From the NCBI RefSeq assembly GCF_001422285.1, contig NZ_LMMO01000001.1:1-64000 (forward strand): DNA of 64,000 nucleotides, written 5' to 3'. The DNA is from Frigoribacterium sp. Leaf263. Lineage in GTDB: Bacteria; Actinomycetota; Actinomycetes; Actinomycetales; Microbacteriaceae. The position numbers were made by a program, and so were the translations under genes. The notes under the pieces were generated by a model that searched no databases, was not told where the DNA came from, and worked only from the letters and a program-made list of their open reading frames with translations. This document shows, in pieces, positions 61,827-64,000 of this stretch (the first letter of the stretch is position 1; each line of letters begins with the position of its first letter).

Positions 61827-62132
61827 CTACGACAGAGCGCCGTCGCGACGCTCGGCCGGGACGCCGTTCACCTGCGCCCAGGCCAGCTCGAGCTGGGCGA
61901 CGACCGCGCGCGGGATGACGACCGTGACCCTCTTGCCCCGCACCAGCGCCGTGATGGTGGTCTCCTGGCGATCCGTGACCCGCGACAGCACCTCAAACCC
62001 CGCGGGTTCGACCCGGGTCATCGACAGCGGCCCGGTCGATCGGGCGGGCGCGGAGCCCCACAGCAGATACCCCTCATGGGTCTCGGCCGCGTAGGCGACA
62101 CCTCGGGCTGTCCACTCCGCACGAAAAGGCAC
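61827..62132 (-). CDS. Small protein of unknown function
   Basis: 101 residues from GTG 62132 (VPFRAEWTARGVAYAAETHEGYLLWGS). Later parts: LSMTRVEPAGFEVLSRVTDRQETTITALVRGKRVTVVIPRAVVAQLELAWAQ is not matched to any family by me, but has a beta-rich pattern ending in a helix. The frame is open further upstream, across the PucG promoter, which I take as chance. Divergent from the PucG-type gene. I assign no function. Confidence 0.5.
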   Translation of the reverse strand: MPFRAEWTARGVAYAAETHEGYLLWGSAPARSTGPLSMTRVEPAGFEVLSRVTDRQETTITALVRGKRVTVVIPRAVVAQLELAWAQVNGVPAERRDGALS

Positions 62133-62246
62133 ACCGGAGTCTACTGGCACCGCCCCCGACCCGAGCCGGGCGTCCGGCGCGCCGACCGGGCGTCCGGCCC
62201 GCCGAGCCGCACCCGCCGCCCAGCGCCGCACTGCACGGCCCGGGCA

Positions 62247-62279
62247 GTTCACGTGCCTGAAACACGGGTTGCGTATCAT
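62247..62279 (+). promoter_or_regulatory. Purine-type operator half-sites and -10 before the PucG-type gene
   Basis: GTTCAC-GTGC-CTGAAAC (62247-62263) uses the same half-sites as the repeats upstream of uricase (GTGAAC and GTTTCAG on the other strand). TATCAT (62274-62279) lies seven bases before GTG 62287, consistent with a leaderless start. Confidence 0.5.
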
Positions 62280-62286
62280 CTCCAGG

Positions 62287-63558
62287 GTGAAACGCGTCTT
62301 CCAGCAGATCGATCCCCCCGCTCGTCTGTTGATGGGCCCCGGCCCGATCAACGCCGACCCGCGCGTGCTGCGCGCCATGTCCGCGCAGCTCGTCGGTCAG
62401 TACGACCCGGCGATGACCGCCTACATGGACGAGACCCAGGCCCTCTACCGCGAGGTCTTCCAGACGGCCAACGAGCAGACGGTCCTCGTCGACGGCACGT
62501 CGCGCGCCGGCATCGAGGCCGCGCTGGTGTCGCTGATCGAGCCGGGCGACCGCGTGCTGGTGCCGGTCTTCGGGCGCTTCGGGCACCTCCTGCGCGAGAT
62601 CGCCGAGCGGTGCGGAGCCGAGGCGCACACGATCGAGGCGCCGTGGGGCCAGGTCTTCACGCTCGAGCAGATCACCGCCGCGATCGAGCGGGTCAGGCCC
62701 TCGCTGCTCGCCGTCGTGCACGGCGACACCTCGACCACCGTCGCCCAGCCGCTCGAGGGTCTCGGCGAGGTCTGCGCCGAGCACGGCGTGCTGTTCTACA
62801 CCGACGTCACCGCGTCGATCACCGGCAACGCGTTCGCCACCGACGAGCTCGGCCTCGACGCCGTCACCGCCGGGCTGCAGAAGTGCCTCGGCGGCCCCTC
62901 CGGGTCGGCCCCCGCCACGTTCTCGCCGCGAGCGGTCGAGGCGATCCGCGCCCGGACGTCGGTCGAGGCCGGCATCCGCGGCGAGGGCGACGTCACGAGC
63001 AGCCGTCGCATCGCCTCGAACTACTTCGACCTCGCGATGATCTTCGACTACTGGGGCCCGCAGCGACTGAACCACCACACCGAGGCGACGACCATGCTCT
63101 ACGGCGCCCGGGAGTGCGCCCGACTGGTGGTCGACGAGGGTCTCGACCGCACGATCGCCCGGCATGCGCTGCACGGCTCGGCCATGCTCGCCGGGGTGCA
63201 GGGCCTCGGGCTCGAGGTCTTCGGCGACCTCGCGCACAAGATGAACAACGTCGTCGCCGTCGTGATCCCCGACGGGGTCGACGGCGACGCCGTGCGCGGC
63301 GCGATGCTGACCGACTTCGGCATCGAGATCGGCACCTCGTTCGGTCCGCTGCATGGCAAGGTGTGGCGCATCGGCACGATGGGCTACAACGCCCGCCGCG
63401 ACACCGTGCTCACGACGCTGTCCGCCCTCGAGGCCGTGCTGCGGCGCGCCGGCGCCCCCGTCACGACGGGCGGCGGGGTGGGTGCCGCCTACGACGTCTA
63501 CATCGACGCCGACCGCGCGGCGGCCGCGACGACAGGCGGCGCAGGAGGCGCGGCGTGA
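62287..63558 (+). CDS. pucG: PucG-type aminotransferase (ureidoglycine-glyoxylate / alanine-glyoxylate family)
   Basis: 423 residues, PLP-dependent class V fold: LLMGPGPINADPRVLRAMS at the N-terminus, VDGTSRAGIEAALVSLIEPGDRVL, YTDVTASITGN (PLP-binding aspartate), LQKCLGGPSGSAP (Schiff-base lysine), then HKMNNVVAVVIPDGVDG. The DGTSRAG motif and coupling to an allantoate amidohydrolase gene favour S-ureidoglycine:glyoxylate aminotransferase in purine catabolism over plain alanine-glyoxylate activity. GTG 62287 is chosen from the -10 position. It overlaps the next gene (GTGA). Confidence 0.85.
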   Translation: MKRVFQQIDPPARLLMGPGPINADPRVLRAMSAQLVGQYDPAMTAYMDETQALYREVFQTANEQTVLVDGTSRAGIEAALVSLIEPGDRVLVPVFGRFGHLLREIAERCGAEAHTIEAPWGQVFTLEQITAAIERVRPSLLAVVHGDTSTTVAQPLEGLGEVCAEHGVLFYTDVTASITGNAFATDELGLDAVTAGLQKCLGGPSGSAPATFSPRAVEAIRARTSVEAGIRGEGDVTSSRRIASNYFDLAMIFDYWGPQRLNHHTEATTMLYGARECARLVVDEGLDRTIARHALHGSAMLAGVQGLGLEVFGDLAHKMNNVVAVVIPDGVDGDAVRGAMLTDFGIEIGTSFGPLHGKVWRIGTMGYNARRDTVLTTLSALEAVLRRAGAPVTTGGGVGAAYDVYIDADRAAAATTGGAGGAA

Positions 63559-64000
63559 GCCCCGACGCGCTGACCGTGCTCGAGCGCTGCGACGTGCTCG
63601 CCGCCGTCTCGTCGAGCGGCACCGGCCTCACCCGCGTCTACCTCAGCCCCGAGCACGCCCGGGTCAACGAGCTCGCCGCGGGCTGGATGCAGCAGGCCGG
63701 CATGACGACGTGGCTCGACGCCGCCGGCAACCAGCGGGGCCGCTACGAGGGCGCGGAGCCCGGGGCGCCCGCGCTGCTCCTCGGCTCGCACCTCGACACG
63801 GTGCCCGACGCGGGCCGCTACGACGGCATGCTCGGCGTGCTGCTGGCGATCGCGGTCGTCGAGCGTCTGAACGTCGAGGGGGTGCGCCTGCCGTTCGCCG
63901 TCGAGGTCATCGCGTTCGGCGACGAGGAGGGCACGCGCTTCGGCACGGCCCTGCTCGGATCCCGGGCGGTCGCCGGCACGTGGGACGCCGACTGGTGGGG
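63555..64000 (+). CDS. allC: Allantoate amidohydrolase (M20 family), 3' end outside window
   Basis: 148 complete codons are visible, from GTG 63555: SSSGTGLTRVYLSPEHAR, GWMQQAGMTTWLDAAGNQRGRYEG, then the first metal ligands LLLGSHLDTVPDAGRYDG (His, Asp) and the catalytic-glutamate block VIAFGDEEGTRFG. This is the hydantoinase/carbamoylase-allantoate amidohydrolase branch of M20 peptidases. With pucG overlapping upstream, release of ammonia from allantoate is the likely role. The rest of the ~400-residue protein runs off the edge. Confidence 0.88.
   Translation, partial: MSPDALTVLERCDVLAAVSSSGTGLTRVYLSPEHARVNELAAGWMQQAGMTTWLDAAGNQRGRYEGAEPGAPALLLGSHLDTVPDAGRYDGMLGVLLAIAVVERLNVEGVRLPFAVEVIAFGDEEGTRFGTALLGSRAVAGTWDADWW

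Overview
The window is high-GC DNA (about 70% or more), densely packed with genes on both strands. Gene content and style point to an actinobacterium, most likely Microbacteriaceae: actinobacterial rhamnose isomerase, a fused aldolase/dehydrogenase, NarL-type two-component pair, MmyB-type HTH regulators, many GTG starts and many likely leaderless starts (TANNNT six or seven bases before the start codon). The genus cannot be fixed from the sequence. No rRNA, tRNA, CRISPR array, transposase or phage gene was recognised.

Layout. 0-4.4 kb: end of an RpiB-type sugar-phosphate isomerase, small housekeeping genes, and two maturation genes for a molybdenum hydroxylase (MobA-like nucleotidyltransferase, XdhC). 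4.5-18.9 kb: a complete L-rhamnose locus (LacI regulator, four-gene ABC importer, an extra arabinose/fucose-type isomerase, mutarotase, isomerase, kinase, fused aldolase/lactaldehyde dehydrogenase, L-lactate dehydrogenase). Two operators share the same 13-base core, and two related ~65-base palindromes bracket the whole locus. 19-25.8 kb: PEP carboxylase, a two-component system, a BMP-type nucleoside-binding lipoprotein.

25.8-32.7 kb is the most unusual part. It is an AT-richer cassette with three paralogous four-cysteine lipoproteins, a secreted I36-type (beta-gamma crystallin-like) small protein, a peptidoglycan-binding export adaptor and a MacB-like fused ABC transporter. Two promoter-leader copies, about 2.0 kb apart, are homologous over ~120 bases and keep the same hairpins with compensating base changes. 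This is the best candidate for an undescribed system.

32.8-45.8 kb: a nitrilase/GntR/MFS/DUF2848 group, then purine catabolism: xanthine dehydrogenase (fused FeS-Mo subunit plus FAD subunit), OHCU decarboxylase, HIU hydrolase, guanine deaminase, uricase, and a formamidase plus AtzH-amidase fusion. 46-61.8 kb looks accessory: RidA, aldo/keto reductases and SDRs arranged around MmyB-type repressors, a GH127 beta-L-arabinofuranosidase locus with its own ABC importer and LacI regulator, an alcohol dehydrogenase and an acetyltransferase. At 62.3 kb purine genes resume with a PucG-type aminotransferase and the start of allantoate amidohydrolase, so the accessory block appears to sit inside the purine gene set.

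A 14-base word (GACCCGCGCCTCCT or its complement) occurs twelve times between 1 and 45.5 kb, in coding DNA in several frames and in spacers. I found no exact copy in the 25.8-30.6 kb cassette or after 45.5 kb.
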